The position numbers and the translations under genes are program-made. A stretch of 7,737 nt of DNA from Bryobacteraceae bacterium. GTDB taxonomy: Bacteria; Acidobacteriota; Terriglobia; Bryobacterales; Bryobacteraceae. Location of the stretch: assembly GCA_030044325.1 (NCBI GenBank), contig JASHWA010000275.1, forward strand, positions 1 to 7,737. The letters run 5' to 3'. Below the pieces are notes generated by a model that saw nothing but the letters and a program-made list of their open reading frames with translations, had not been told where the DNA came from and made no database searches. This document shows, in pieces, positions 1 to 7,126 of this stretch. The stretch's first letter is position 1. The number at the start of each line of letters is the position of its first letter.

Positions 1-1076
1 CGCGTGATCACGTTCTTGACGATGGCTTCCTGCTCCTCCAGCAGCCCACGCGAGTTGATCAGGTCCTGCCGGCTTCCGGAGACTTGCGCGCGAGCGCGGC
101 TCAACTCCAGCGGCGCAATCACGCCTTCATCGACTTCGGCCTGTGTGTCGGCTAGAAGCTTTTCGGCGAACGCGAGCGTTTCCTCCTTCACCTTGACGTC
201 CTCGTAGAGCGCGACCAGATCCGTGTACAGCCGCACGATTCCGTAAGCCACTTCGATCAACTGCTGGCGAAACAGGAGGCTGCTGATCTGTTGCTCGGTC
301 GCGCCGATGCGGATGTAGCGCTGGTTGACGCGGCGCCGGAATCCGCGCAGAAGCGGCTGCGTCACGGTCAGGGAAAGATCGGAGTTGATGTAGGGATTGA
401 TCGCGTAATTGGGCGCGTTGATCGTTTGCGCGGTATTGCTGAACGCGAGCGTCACGCTGGTTCCAGGGCTGAACGCCTGCTGATATCCCGCGTTTCCGGT
501 CTGGATCTCGGCCGGGGCTACCAGCGCGGGAAACGCGAGCGGGCTGAGGGCGGTCTGATGCATCCAGGAGTAATTCGCGAACAGCGACGGATCGAACGCG
601 GGGACGGGCGAGCCGGGCGAGAGCGGAATGTTGGTTTGGGTCGAGAGATTGATCTGCGGTTCGGCCAGAACGCCCAGCTCGAGCGCGTTGCTCGCGACCG
701 AGGTTCCGGGAGTGGATTGCGTCGCGGCCTGTGTAAGCAGCGGGCTCAACGGGCCTCCCACTCCGGTGGGCGGCTGCGCGATGGTGTAGTAGATGCTGCG
801 CGTGACGCCGCCGCCTTGCGCGCGCAGCACTTCGGTGTCGGCGATGGGGAGCGCGTAGCGCAGAAGCTCGACATCCAGGTTGTTTTCTATCGCCAGGGCG
901 ATGGCGTCTGGAAGCGCCAGGTACAGATTTCCTCCGCGCAGAAGCTGGCGTATCCGCGGCGTGTTCTCGAAATCCGGAGCGGGAACCTGGCGCGGAACGT
1001 AGGGGCGAAGAATCGCCATCGTTTCGGAATTCGCCTGGAGGGTCAGGCACAGGAATACGGCAAGAAAGCGTTTCAT
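1..1076 (-). CDS. TolC-like outer-membrane efflux protein (partial, C-terminus beyond left edge)
   Basis: This is probably the outer-membrane channel of a tripartite efflux or type I export system (OEP/TolC family). The frame opens at ATG 1076-1074 and stays open for 358 codons to the left edge without a stop, so the C-terminal part is missing. A GGAG Shine-Dalgarno lies 6 nt upstream and fixes this start. Residues 1-15 (MKRFLAVFLCLTLQA) look like a signal peptide. Residues 57-75 (DAIALAIENNLDVELLRY) match the first helix typical of OEP proteins. Residues 233-246 include VTQPLLRGF, the usual strand-to-helix transition. Residues 260-358 are long amphipathic helix rich in Glu, Ala, Leu and Arg, with the family-like 'ADTQAEVDEGVIAPLELSRA' stretch. 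The segment 100-230 is Pro/Ser/Thr/Asn-rich, as in acidobacterial members. No membrane-fusion or inner-membrane pump gene is visible; they may lie to the left. The substrate is unknown. The family call is from recalled motifs, not a search. Confidence 0.9.
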   Translation of the reverse strand, partial: MKRFLAVFLCLTLQANSETMAILRPYVPRQVPAPDFENTPRIRQLLRGGNLYLALPDAIALAIENNLDVELLRYALPIADTEVLRAQGGGVTRSIYYTIAQPPTGVGGPLSPLLTQAATQSTPGTSVASNALELGVLAEPQINLSTQTNIPLSPGSPVPAFDPSLFANYSWMHQTALSPLAFPALVAPAEIQTGNAGYQQAFSPGTSVTLAFSNTAQTINAPNYAINPYINSDLSLTVTQPLLRGFRRRVNQRYIRIGATEQQISSLLFRQQLIEVAYGIVRLYTDLVALYEDVKVKEETLAFAEKLLADTQAEVDEGVIAPLELSRARAQVSGSRQDLINSRGLLEEQEAIVKNVIT

Positions 1077-1082
1077 TTGGAT

Positions 1083-1086
1083 CTCC
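1083..1086 (-). promoter_or_regulatory. Shine-Dalgarno of the efflux gene
   Basis: On the minus strand GGAG precedes ATG 1076-1074 with a 6-nt spacer. It supports this start over any internal one, because the signal peptide begins exactly here. Confidence 0.7.
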
Positions 1087-1140
1087 AGAATGACCGAAAA
1101 AGCTTAGGATAACGTCATCTGTCCGTCTTTTTCCTCGTCT

Positions 1141-1246
1141 TTAAGAGGGTGTTGAATCAGGGGACAGACCGCTCGGTCCACGCCCACCGCACTGGACGCA
1201 AAATCGGGGATAGAGTAGTCTGTTCCCTTTTTCAACACACTCTTAA
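1141..1246. repeat. 106-bp MITE-like inverted-repeat element
   Basis: The left arm 1141-1169 and the right arm 1218-1246 are inverted copies of each other: 25 of 29 positions match and the outer 16 bp differ once (TTAAGAGGGTGTTGAA against the reverse complement TTAAGAGTGTGTTGAA). The 48-bp middle carries two further small palindromes, GACCG-CT-CGGTC at 1167-1178 and GTCCA-N12-TGGAC at 1176-1197. There is no open frame for a transposase. It lies between two divergently transcribed genes, so neither needs a terminator here. A non-autonomous mobile element (MITE) or REP-like element is the best explanation. Both ends carry TTAA, which may be part of the repeat or a target duplication; one copy cannot decide. 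The related family is not identified. Confidence 0.65.
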
Positions 1247-1337
1247 GCACGGTTAGTAACCTCCGGGGCGCTTCCGGTCATCATTACGTGATAGCGATCT
1301 CTAAATCGCGGAAAGTCAATCGAATACCCCACGGGGT

Positions 1338-1343
1338 GAGGAG
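1338..1343 (+). promoter_or_regulatory. Shine-Dalgarno of the 118-aa secreted protein gene
   Basis: GAGGAG lies 5 nt before ATG 1349. Directly upstream is a short palindrome, ACCCC-AC-GGGGT (1326-1337). Its 2-nt centre is too tight for a stable hairpin as it stands, so I assign it no role. Confidence 0.75.
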
Positions 1344-1348
1344 CTAAG

Positions 1349-1705
1349 ATGAAGAAACAGTTGGTTTTGTTGTTTTCGTTGCTGGTGATGACGGCGATGA
1401 GCGTGTTCGCCGCCGACGTGACCGGCAAGTGGGTGGGTGAGGCCGGGGGCAAGGGTGCACCGCCGAATTTCACCTTCAAGCAGGACGGGTCGACGCTTAC
1501 CGGTTCCACCAGCGGCCGCGGCGGGGAAGTTCAGATTTCCAATGGCAAGGTGGATGGCGACAACATTTCGTTCGAAGTAACCCGTGAGTTCAACGGCAAC
1601 ACGATGACCACGAAGTATTCCGGCACTGTTTCCGGCAACACCATGAAGCTGACGATGGAAACGGCGCGTGGGAACCGTGAGATCACGCTGACCAAGCAGG
1701 AGTAG
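1349..1705 (+). CDS. Small secreted protein of unknown function (118 aa)
   Basis: I do not recognise a named family. The start ATG has a strong GAGGAG Shine-Dalgarno. Residues 1-21 form a clear Sec signal peptide: KK at 2-3, a Leu/Val-rich core, and V-F-A at 19-21 as a signal peptidase I site. The mature part is about 97 residues, rich in Gly, Thr, Asn and Lys, with alternating patterns such as GKWVGEAGG, SFEVTREF and MKLTMETA. This suggests a small all-beta fold, perhaps a lipocalin-like sandwich or barrel. It has no cysteines in the mature chain, so no disulfides or lipid anchor. Similar short 'TGKW...KQDG..LTG' secreted proteins are, from memory, common in Acidobacteriota and usually annotated hypothetical. 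It is probably periplasmic or extracellular. It ends 44-77 nt before the receptor gene, with the exact distance depending on that gene's start, so co-transcription is possible. Confidence 0.85.
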   Translation: MKKQLVLLFSLLVMTAMSVFAADVTGKWVGEAGGKGAPPNFTFKQDGSTLTGSTSGRGGEVQISNGKVDGDNISFEVTREFNGNTMTTKYSGTVSGNTMKLTMETARGNREITLTKQE

Positions 1706-1724
1706 TTTTCCGAAAACATAAGAA

Positions 1725-1785
1725 ACACGCCGGCTGGCGGAGGGTGTTATTCCTTACCTACGAAATCTTCTGATAGCCGGCGTGT
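1725..1785 (+). promoter_or_regulatory. 11-bp perfect inverted repeat flanking the receptor translation start
   Basis: ACACGCCGGCT (1725-1735) and AGCCGGCGTGT (1775-1785) are perfect inverted copies separated by 39 nt. In RNA they could form a GC-rich stem whose loop holds the Shine-Dalgarno at 1739-1743 and the proposed ATT start. The left arm can instead pair locally (CGCC 1728-1731 with GGCG 1736-1739), which excludes the long stem. There is no T-run after the right arm, so it is not a standard intrinsic terminator. A role in controlling receptor translation is inference. Confidence 0.35.
1739..1743 (+). promoter_or_regulatory. Shine-Dalgarno pointing to a non-AUG (ATT) receptor start
   Basis: GGAGG is the only good ribosome-binding sequence before the receptor. 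It is 5 nt upstream of an in-frame ATT at 1749-1751. The next usual start in frame, GTG 1782, is 38 nt away and has no Shine-Dalgarno of its own. No ATG exists between 1705 and 1782 in any frame, and the frame is closed upstream by TAA at 1719-1721. Confidence 0.5.
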
Positions 1786-4700
1786 ACTTGCTGTGCGCGC
1801 TCCTCGCCTCCGCGCAAAGCGGAGTAGTGAAGTCCGAGGGCCAGCCGATCCCCGGCGCGACCGTCCGCGCGACCCAGGGCGATCGGATTCTGCAAACGGT
1901 CACCGACGAGAACGGCGCGTTCCAGTTCAGCGGCATGACGCCGGGGCAGTGGAACGTCGACGTCGACATGTTCGGGTTCGAACGGGCGCGGAAAGAAGTC
2001 CAGATAGGGGCGAATCCCACCAAGATCGATTTCACATTGCAACTGCGCGACCGGTCGCGGCCGCAGAATCGGCAGGCGGCCGAGGACCTGTTGGACGCCG
2101 GCCAGTTGTCGGCCGCGGGCGCGGAGATGCCGCCGGTTTCAGGGGATATGTCGCAGGTGAATACTGATTCCGCGAATCAATCCCTGCTGGTGACCGGTAG
2201 CATCAGCGCGGGCGTCGAGACCAGCGCGGCCGACATGCGCGACTTCAACACATTCGGTCCGGGCGGATTCGGCCGGGGTGGTCCCGGCGGACCGGGCGGT
2301 CCCGGAGGTCCGCAGGCCTTGACGGCGGGCGGACCGGGTGGTCCGGGCGGAGGAGCCGGCGGCGGCGCGGGCGGCGGAGGCTTCGGAGGTGGAGGCGGAC
2401 GCGGCGGCGGAGGCTTCGGTGGCGGTGGTGGACGCGGCGGATTTGGCGGACGAGGCGGACGCGGGCCGCGCGATCGCAACGGCAATCCGGCGTTCATCGG
2501 CAACCGGAATCCGAATAACAATCGCATCACCGGATCGATTTTTTACACGCTGGGCAACTCGGCGCTGAACGCGCGGCCGTTCGCGGTGAGCGGAATTCCC
2601 GAGCCCAAAGCGGCGTACGGGCAGAATCGCTACGGATTTTCGGCGGGAGGGCCGCTGTTCATCCCCAAACTGTTCAACGCTCCGAAAGTTTTCTGGTTCG
2701 TCAATTATTACGGGAATCGGATTCGCAACGGCGTGGACAACTCCTTCAGCGAGCCGACGGCGGCGGAGCGCGCCGGGAATTTTTCGGGCCTGCCGACCAT
2801 CTACGATCCGACGACGAACACTCCGTTTCCGAACAACCAGATTCCGCAGAGCAGGATCTTCAATAGCAGTTCCACTAGTCAGATCGTGCAGGGATTATTG
2901 AACTATATTCCGCTGCCCAACCAGAACCTGGCGACCACGAACAACGATTTTCAGTTGATCGCGTCGAATCCGAACAACACGCAGAACCTGAACACGCGCG
3001 TCAATACGACCATCAGTCAAAAGGACACGCTCGCCTTCACGTTCAATTATCAGAGCCGTTACACGGCCACGTTTGAAACCTACGGCTGCTGCGACCTGGT
3101 GAACGGCCACGGATATAACACCGTGCTCAACTGGAGGCATCGCTTCGGGGCGCGCAGCTTCAACAACGTGAACCTGACGTTCAATCGGAACACGAACATC
3201 ACCTCGCCGTATTTCGAGAGTGGTCCGAATGTCGCGGCGGCGCTGGGAATCGAGGGCCCGACGGGCGACTCGCGCAGTTACGGTCCCCCGAGCTTGAGCT
3301 TCACCAATTTTTCCGCACTGAACGACACCAATTATGCCAATTCCGCGGTGTGGAGCTACGGCGCCAACGACCTTTTGCAAATCCGGCGCGGCAAGCACAA
3401 TTTCAGCTTCGGCGGAGGCTGGACGCATTATTTGAACTACTCGACCACCGACCCCAACGGCCGCGGGACGTTCAATTTCACGGGAACTCAAACCGCCGGG
3501 TACGGCTCCGACGGCCTGCCGATTTCTGGCACGGGCTACGATTTCGCCGATTTCCTGTTGGGATTGCCCGAAGAGAGCTCGATTCAAGGCGAGCGCAGCC
3601 TGTATTTCCACAGCAACGGCTTCAATGCCTTCGGCACGGACGATTGGCGCGTCACGAGCAATCTCAGCTTGATTTTGGGGATGCGCTGGGAATATTTCAC
3701 GCCGTGGCAGGAAGAATATGGCCACATCTCGAACCTGCTGATCGGGCCCAATTTTTCCTACGTCACGCCGGTGTGCGCCGATCCAACGCAGAGCTGCTAT
3801 CAACCGGGCCTTCCCGGCGCGCTCATCCGTCCCGACAGGCACGATTTCGGTCCGCGGACGGGACTGGCATGGAAGCCATTTCCCAAGCACAGCACGGTGG
3901 TGCGCGTGGGTTACGGGATCTACTACAATCCGAGCCAATACAACAAGTTCATGTCGAACCTGGGCGGGCAGCCGCCGTTCGAGCTGGTGCGGCAGGCCAC
4001 CACGAGCACGGCCGATCCGCTGAATCTGACGAGCGGCCTGCTTCAGACCGGCGGCAAGTCGCTGACCAACACTTACGCGGTGGCGCTCGATTACGCCAAC
4101 GCGTATTCGCAGACGTGGAACGTCAGCATCCAGCAGAATTTGCCCAAGCGTTGGATTGTTGAGGCGATGTACACGGGGATCGAAGGGACGCACCTGGACG
4201 TTCCGGAGGCGCCGAACCAGGCTCCACTCGGTTCGGCGCTCACCGGATACGAGCGCCTGCCGATTCCTGATATCGGCGCGTTCACCTTCGACGCGCCAGT
4301 GGGAAATTCCAATTACAACGCGCTGCAACTGCGCCTGACCCGGCGCTTCCAGCGCGGGATTTCGACCAACGTCCAGTACGTGTGGTCGAAGGCGATGGAC
4401 GACGTCGCGCTGGCGCAGAATTTCTACGATCAGGCGGCGGAATACGCGCTGTCCAACAACAATCACACCCAGGCGGTGACGTGGAACTGGATTCTGGCCT
4501 CGCCGGTGGACGCGCAGCGCGGGTTCCTGTCGCACCCGGCGTTTCTGGCGAAAGCTTTGAAGGACTGGACGCTGTCGGGCAGCATGACGGCGCAGACCGG
4601 CGCTCCGCAGACCGCGACCGTGAGCGGGAACCTGGACGGAACGTCATCGATCGCGGGGCTTCGCGCGGATGTGGTTCCGGGCGAATCGATCAATTCGGGA

Positions 4701-4994
4701 AGCGGATACTTCAACCTGGCGGCGTTCACGGTACCTCCGTCGGGGACGTTCGGCGACGCGGGACGCAACACCATCACGGGACCGGGCCAGTTTATCGTGA
4801 ACCTGTCGCTGGCGCGCAGTATTAACCTGAATTCAGAGCGGCGCCGGCTGGAGTTCCGTGTGGATACGACCAACACTTTGAATCACGTGAACCCATCGGG
4901 ATTGATCACCATCGTGAATTCGAGCGAGTACGGATTCATCACCAACGCCGCCGCGATGCGGCAGATCACGGCGACGGTGAGACTGAGGTTCTAA
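1782..4994 (+). CDS. Oar-like TonB-dependent receptor with carboxypeptidase-regulatory domain
   Basis: This is an outer-membrane transporter/adhesion-type receptor; the ligand is unknown. From GTG 1782 it has 1070 residues. From ATT 1749, which I favour, it would have 1081, because the extra residues complete a signal peptide (n-region Arg, then LLIAGVYLLCALLASAQS). Numbering here is from GTG. Residues 14-88 are a carboxypeptidase-regulatory beta-sandwich (PIPGATVRATQG, then TDENGAFQFSGMTPG). Residues 159-230 are almost pure Gly with Pro, Arg and Phe, lying where part of the plug is expected. Plug-to-barrel signatures resume at 250-313 (ITGSIF, SALNARPF, AGGPLFIPKLF, FWFVNYYGNR). The acidobacterial Oar-type motifs PTAAERAGNFS and LLNYIPLPN follow. 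Barrel motifs include DFADFLLGLP (587-596), DDWRVTSNLSLILGMRWEY (620-638) and DFGPRTGLAWKPF (688-700). The chain ends in RLRF, the aromatic C-terminus used by the BAM machinery. Cysteine pairs at 436-437 and 665/672 may form loop disulfides. No TonB box is evident. The next gene starts 3 nt after the stop. Confidence 0.9.
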   Translation: MYLLCALLASAQSGVVKSEGQPIPGATVRATQGDRILQTVTDENGAFQFSGMTPGQWNVDVDMFGFERARKEVQIGANPTKIDFTLQLRDRSRPQNRQAAEDLLDAGQLSAAGAEMPPVSGDMSQVNTDSANQSLLVTGSISAGVETSAADMRDFNTFGPGGFGRGGPGGPGGPGGPQALTAGGPGGPGGGAGGGAGGGGFGGGGGRGGGGFGGGGGRGGFGGRGGRGPRDRNGNPAFIGNRNPNNNRITGSIFYTLGNSALNARPFAVSGIPEPKAAYGQNRYGFSAGGPLFIPKLFNAPKVFWFVNYYGNRIRNGVDNSFSEPTAAERAGNFSGLPTIYDPTTNTPFPNNQIPQSRIFNSSSTSQIVQGLLNYIPLPNQNLATTNNDFQLIASNPNNTQNLNTRVNTTISQKDTLAFTFNYQSRYTATFETYGCCDLVNGHGYNTVLNWRHRFGARSFNNVNLTFNRNTNITSPYFESGPNVAAALGIEGPTGDSRSYGPPSLSFTNFSALNDTNYANSAVWSYGANDLLQIRRGKHNFSFGGGWTHYLNYSTTDPNGRGTFNFTGTQTAGYGSDGLPISGTGYDFADFLLGLPEESSIQGERSLYFHSNGFNAFGTDDWRVTSNLSLILGMRWEYFTPWQEEYGHISNLLIGPNFSYVTPVCADPTQSCYQPGLPGALIRPDRHDFGPRTGLAWKPFPKHSTVVRVGYGIYYNPSQYNKFMSNLGGQPPFELVRQATTSTADPLNLTSGLLQTGGKSLTNTYAVALDYANAYSQTWNVSIQQNLPKRWIVEAMYTGIEGTHLDVPEAPNQAPLGSALTGYERLPIPDIGAFTFDAPVGNSNYNALQLRLTRRFQRGISTNVQYVWSKAMDDVALAQNFYDQAAEYALSNNNHTQAVTWNWILASPVDAQRGFLSHPAFLAKALKDWTLSGSMTAQTGAPQTATVSGNLDGTSSIAGLRADVVPGESINSGSGYFNLAAFTVPPSGTFGDAGRNTITGPGQFIVNLSLARSINLNSERRRLEFRVDTTNTLNHVNPSGLITIVNSSEYGFITNAAAMRQITATVRLRF
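2256..2471 (+). repeat. Gly-rich low-complexity coding tract with a 33-nt tandem duplication
   Basis: About 72 codons encode GGP repeats, then GGA repeats, then GGGGFGGGGGR units and RGG motifs. Two consecutive 33-nt units, 2370-2402 and 2403-2435, encode the same 11 residues (GGGGFGGGGGR) and differ at only a few third positions, which shows a recent in-frame duplication. The tract ends at RGGRGPRDR. All changes keep the frame. The tract is likely flexible and prone to length variation between strains. Confidence 0.85.
4985..4988 (+). promoter_or_regulatory. Shine-Dalgarno of the VWA gene inside the receptor's last codons
   Basis: GAGG lies 9 nt before ATG 4998 and overlaps the codons just before the receptor stop (TAA 4992-4994). 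This layout favours translation coupled to the receptor. Confidence 0.5.
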
Positions 4995-4997
4995 GCC

Positions 4998-7115
4998 ATG
5001 CGACGAGGAATCTTTCTGATTGCGGCCACGCTGCTCGCGCAGGAGTTCAAGATCAGCGTCGAAACCAAGCTGGTGATCGTCGACCTGACCGCGCGCGACA
5101 AGTCCGGGCGGCCGATCACCAATCTCACCAAGGACGACGTCGCGGTGTACGAGGACGGCGTGCGCCAGGACATCAGCGTGTTCGAGCTGCAAAAGCTCGA
5201 AGGCGAGCCGCTCACGCCCGTTTCTTTCACGGCGAAATCGCCCGGCACGATCGAAGAAAAAGCCGCGCCCAAGCCGGTTGCGGCGAAACCGGTGGTGGTC
5301 CCGCCCGCCAGCGGAACCATCAAGTATCAGGATCGGCGGCTGATGTGCCTGTTCTTCGACATGACCACGATGCAGCCTCCCGAGCAGTTGCGCGCGCAGG
5401 AGGCGGCGATCAAGTTCCTGTCGAGCCAGATGACCACGTCGGACCTGGTCGAGATCATGACCTACACGACCGCGATCAAAGTCGTGCAGGAATGGACCGA
5501 CGATCGCGAGACGTTGATTACCGCGCTTCAAAAGCTGACGATTGGCGAAGGGTCGGATCTCGCGGACATGGCAGCGACATCGGCTGATGAGGGCGACGAC
5601 AGCGGGAGCTTCACGGCGGATGAAACCGAGTTCAACATTTTTAATACCGACAGAAAACTTGCGGCGATTGAGGACGCCGCGAAAAAGCTGAGCGTGTTCC
5701 CGGAGAAAAAGGCGCTGATCTATTTCAACAGCGGCATCCAGAAGACCGGGGTCGAGAATCAATCGCAACTGAAGGCCACCACCAACGCCGCGGCGCGGGC
5801 CAACGTGTCGATTTATCCGGTGGATGCACGCGGGTTGGTGGCGCTGCCGCCGGGCGGCGACGCAACGCAGGCTTCGCCGCGGGGAACCGGAATGTTCACC
5901 GGGACCAAGCAGGCGAGCGTCCGCAGCAGCTTTAACGATTCGCAGGAAACGCTGGAAACGCTGGCAGCCGATACCGGCGGCAAGGCCATGCTCGACACCA
6001 ACGACTTGACCATGGGAATCCGCCAGGCGCAGGAGGACATGAACAGCTACTACATCATCGGCTATTACAGCCACAATCCGGCCGAGGATGGCAAGTACCG
6101 GCGCATCGACGTGAAGCTGGTGAACAAATCGATGCAGGCGAAGCTGGATTTCCGCAAGGGGTATTTCGCGACGAAGACGTGGAAGAAATTCAACGCATCG
6201 GATAAGGAACAGCAGCTTCAGGAAGCGTTGACGCTGGGCGATCCGGTAAGCGATCTGCCGCTGGCGCTGGAGGTGGATTATTTCCGCGTGGCGCGGGAGC
6301 GCTGCGTAGTGCCGATTTCGGTCAAGATTCCGGGATCAGCGGTGGGGTTGACGCGGCGCGGCGAAAGACAGACCGCCGAATTCGATTTCATCGGCCAGGT
6401 GCGCGACGCGACGGGAAAATTGGTGAGCGGCGTGCGCGACAACATCACGGTGAAACTTTCCGGCGACACCGCGTCGCAGGTCGGGCAGCGGTATTTACAG
6501 TACGATGCGGTGCTTCCGCCGCTCGGTCCGGGAACGTATTCGCTGCGCTTCCTGGCGCGCGAAAACACGACCGGCAAAATGGGCACATTCGAGACGAAAT
6601 TCACAATTCCGGATTTAGGCAGTGGGTCGAAGATGCGGCTGAGCTCGGTGGTGTGGAGCAATCAGAGGGAACCGTTGAGCTCGGCGGTCGGGTCGGCGGA
6701 CGCGAACAAGAAACTGTTGGCGGCGAGCCCGCTGGTGCAGGACAATGCCAAGTTGATCCCCAGCATCACCCGGGTGTTCCGGAAGGACCAGACGCTGTAC
6801 GTCTACTTCGAGGTCTATGATCCCACCATGGACCCGGATCGCAAGGTGCCGAGCCTCGAAGCGCAGGTCGATCTGTTTCTGGGTGCGCGAAAAGTCTACA
6901 CATCGCCGGCGGCACGAGTGCTGAAGCTGGGCACCGGGCGTCCGGGAGTCGCGCCGTTCTCCTTCCAGATTCCGCTGGCCAAACTTCCGCCGGGCCAGTA
7001 TATTTCGCAGGTGAACGTGATCGATGAAAATGGGCGGAAATTCGCCTTCCCCCGAAACGAAATCGTCCTTCTGGCGCCGGAGAATACCCCGGCTGCGGGA
7101 TCGTTACAAAAATAA
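4998..7115 (+). CDS. Secreted VWFA-related protein, acidobacterial type (705 aa)
   Basis: This matches the VWFA-related acidobacterial domain family (TIGR03436 by recall); its biochemical role is unknown. Residues 1-14 (MRRGIFLIAATLLA) form a short signal peptide. Residues 19-62 carry the family's opening strand and 'LTKDDVAVYEDGVRQDISVF' motif. Residues 85-105 are a Pro/Ala/Lys linker. The VWA-like fold spans about 114-280: CLFFDMTTM at 117-125, a helix with AAIKFL, VEIMTYTT at 151-158, an acidic Ser/Asp-rich insert at 184-211, KALIYFNSGI at 238-247 and SIYPVDARGL at 271-280. Family motifs continue with LAADTGGKA (322-330) and YYIIGYY (351-357) and end in DFRKGYFA (384-391). Residues 400-705 look like two or more beta-sandwich domains (LPPLGPGTYSL, KLPPGQYISQVNVID). 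The usual MIDAS DxSxS is D121-M-T-T-M and the later TDG-type site is NSG, so metal binding is doubtful. It is coupled to the receptor gene by a 3-nt gap and is probably periplasmic or surface-located. Confidence 0.92.
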   Translation: MRRGIFLIAATLLAQEFKISVETKLVIVDLTARDKSGRPITNLTKDDVAVYEDGVRQDISVFELQKLEGEPLTPVSFTAKSPGTIEEKAAPKPVAAKPVVVPPASGTIKYQDRRLMCLFFDMTTMQPPEQLRAQEAAIKFLSSQMTTSDLVEIMTYTTAIKVVQEWTDDRETLITALQKLTIGEGSDLADMAATSADEGDDSGSFTADETEFNIFNTDRKLAAIEDAAKKLSVFPEKKALIYFNSGIQKTGVENQSQLKATTNAAARANVSIYPVDARGLVALPPGGDATQASPRGTGMFTGTKQASVRSSFNDSQETLETLAADTGGKAMLDTNDLTMGIRQAQEDMNSYYIIGYYSHNPAEDGKYRRIDVKLVNKSMQAKLDFRKGYFATKTWKKFNASDKEQQLQEALTLGDPVSDLPLALEVDYFRVARERCVVPISVKIPGSAVGLTRRGERQTAEFDFIGQVRDATGKLVSGVRDNITVKLSGDTASQVGQRYLQYDAVLPPLGPGTYSLRFLARENTTGKMGTFETKFTIPDLGSGSKMRLSSVVWSNQREPLSSAVGSADANKKLLAASPLVQDNAKLIPSITRVFRKDQTLYVYFEVYDPTMDPDRKVPSLEAQVDLFLGARKVYTSPAARVLKLGTGRPGVAPFSFQIPLAKLPPGQYISQVNVIDENGRKFAFPRNEIVLLAPENTPAAGSLQK

Positions 7116-7126
7116 CCTCCCCGGCG

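Noticed and set aside
127..1112. Long open frames on both strands over the efflux gene (127-1050 minus, 291-1112 plus).
   Set aside because: Both are rich in Arg, Gly and Ala with no domain-like pattern, as expected for shadow frames of a GC-rich gene. The overlapping minus frame from 1076 has a signal peptide, Shine-Dalgarno and OEP motifs.
1108..1140. ECF-type promoter (GGAAA ... CGTT) on the minus strand upstream of the efflux gene.
   Set aside because: The match to GGAAC/CGTC-type boxes is incomplete and the motifs are too short to separate from chance without other promoters of the same genome.
1141..1246. The 106-bp inverted repeat as a CRISPR remnant or a non-coding RNA gene.
   Set aside because: There is one pair of inverted arms rather than spaced direct repeats, and no promoter or terminator pattern around it supports an RNA gene.
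1706..1718. GTTTTC-C-GAAAAC palindrome right after the 118-aa gene, considered as a terminator or operator.
   Set aside because: It is an AT-rich 6-bp stem with a 1-nt centre and no following T-run, too weak for termination. No second copy was seen to suggest an operator.
2895..6074. Long antisense frames (2895-4535 and 4833-6074, minus) over the receptor and VWA genes.
   Set aside because: Their composition (Arg, Val, His, Gln rich) reflects the complement of GC-rich codons. They lack motifs, signal peptides and plausible ribosome-binding sites, while the plus frames have clear family features.
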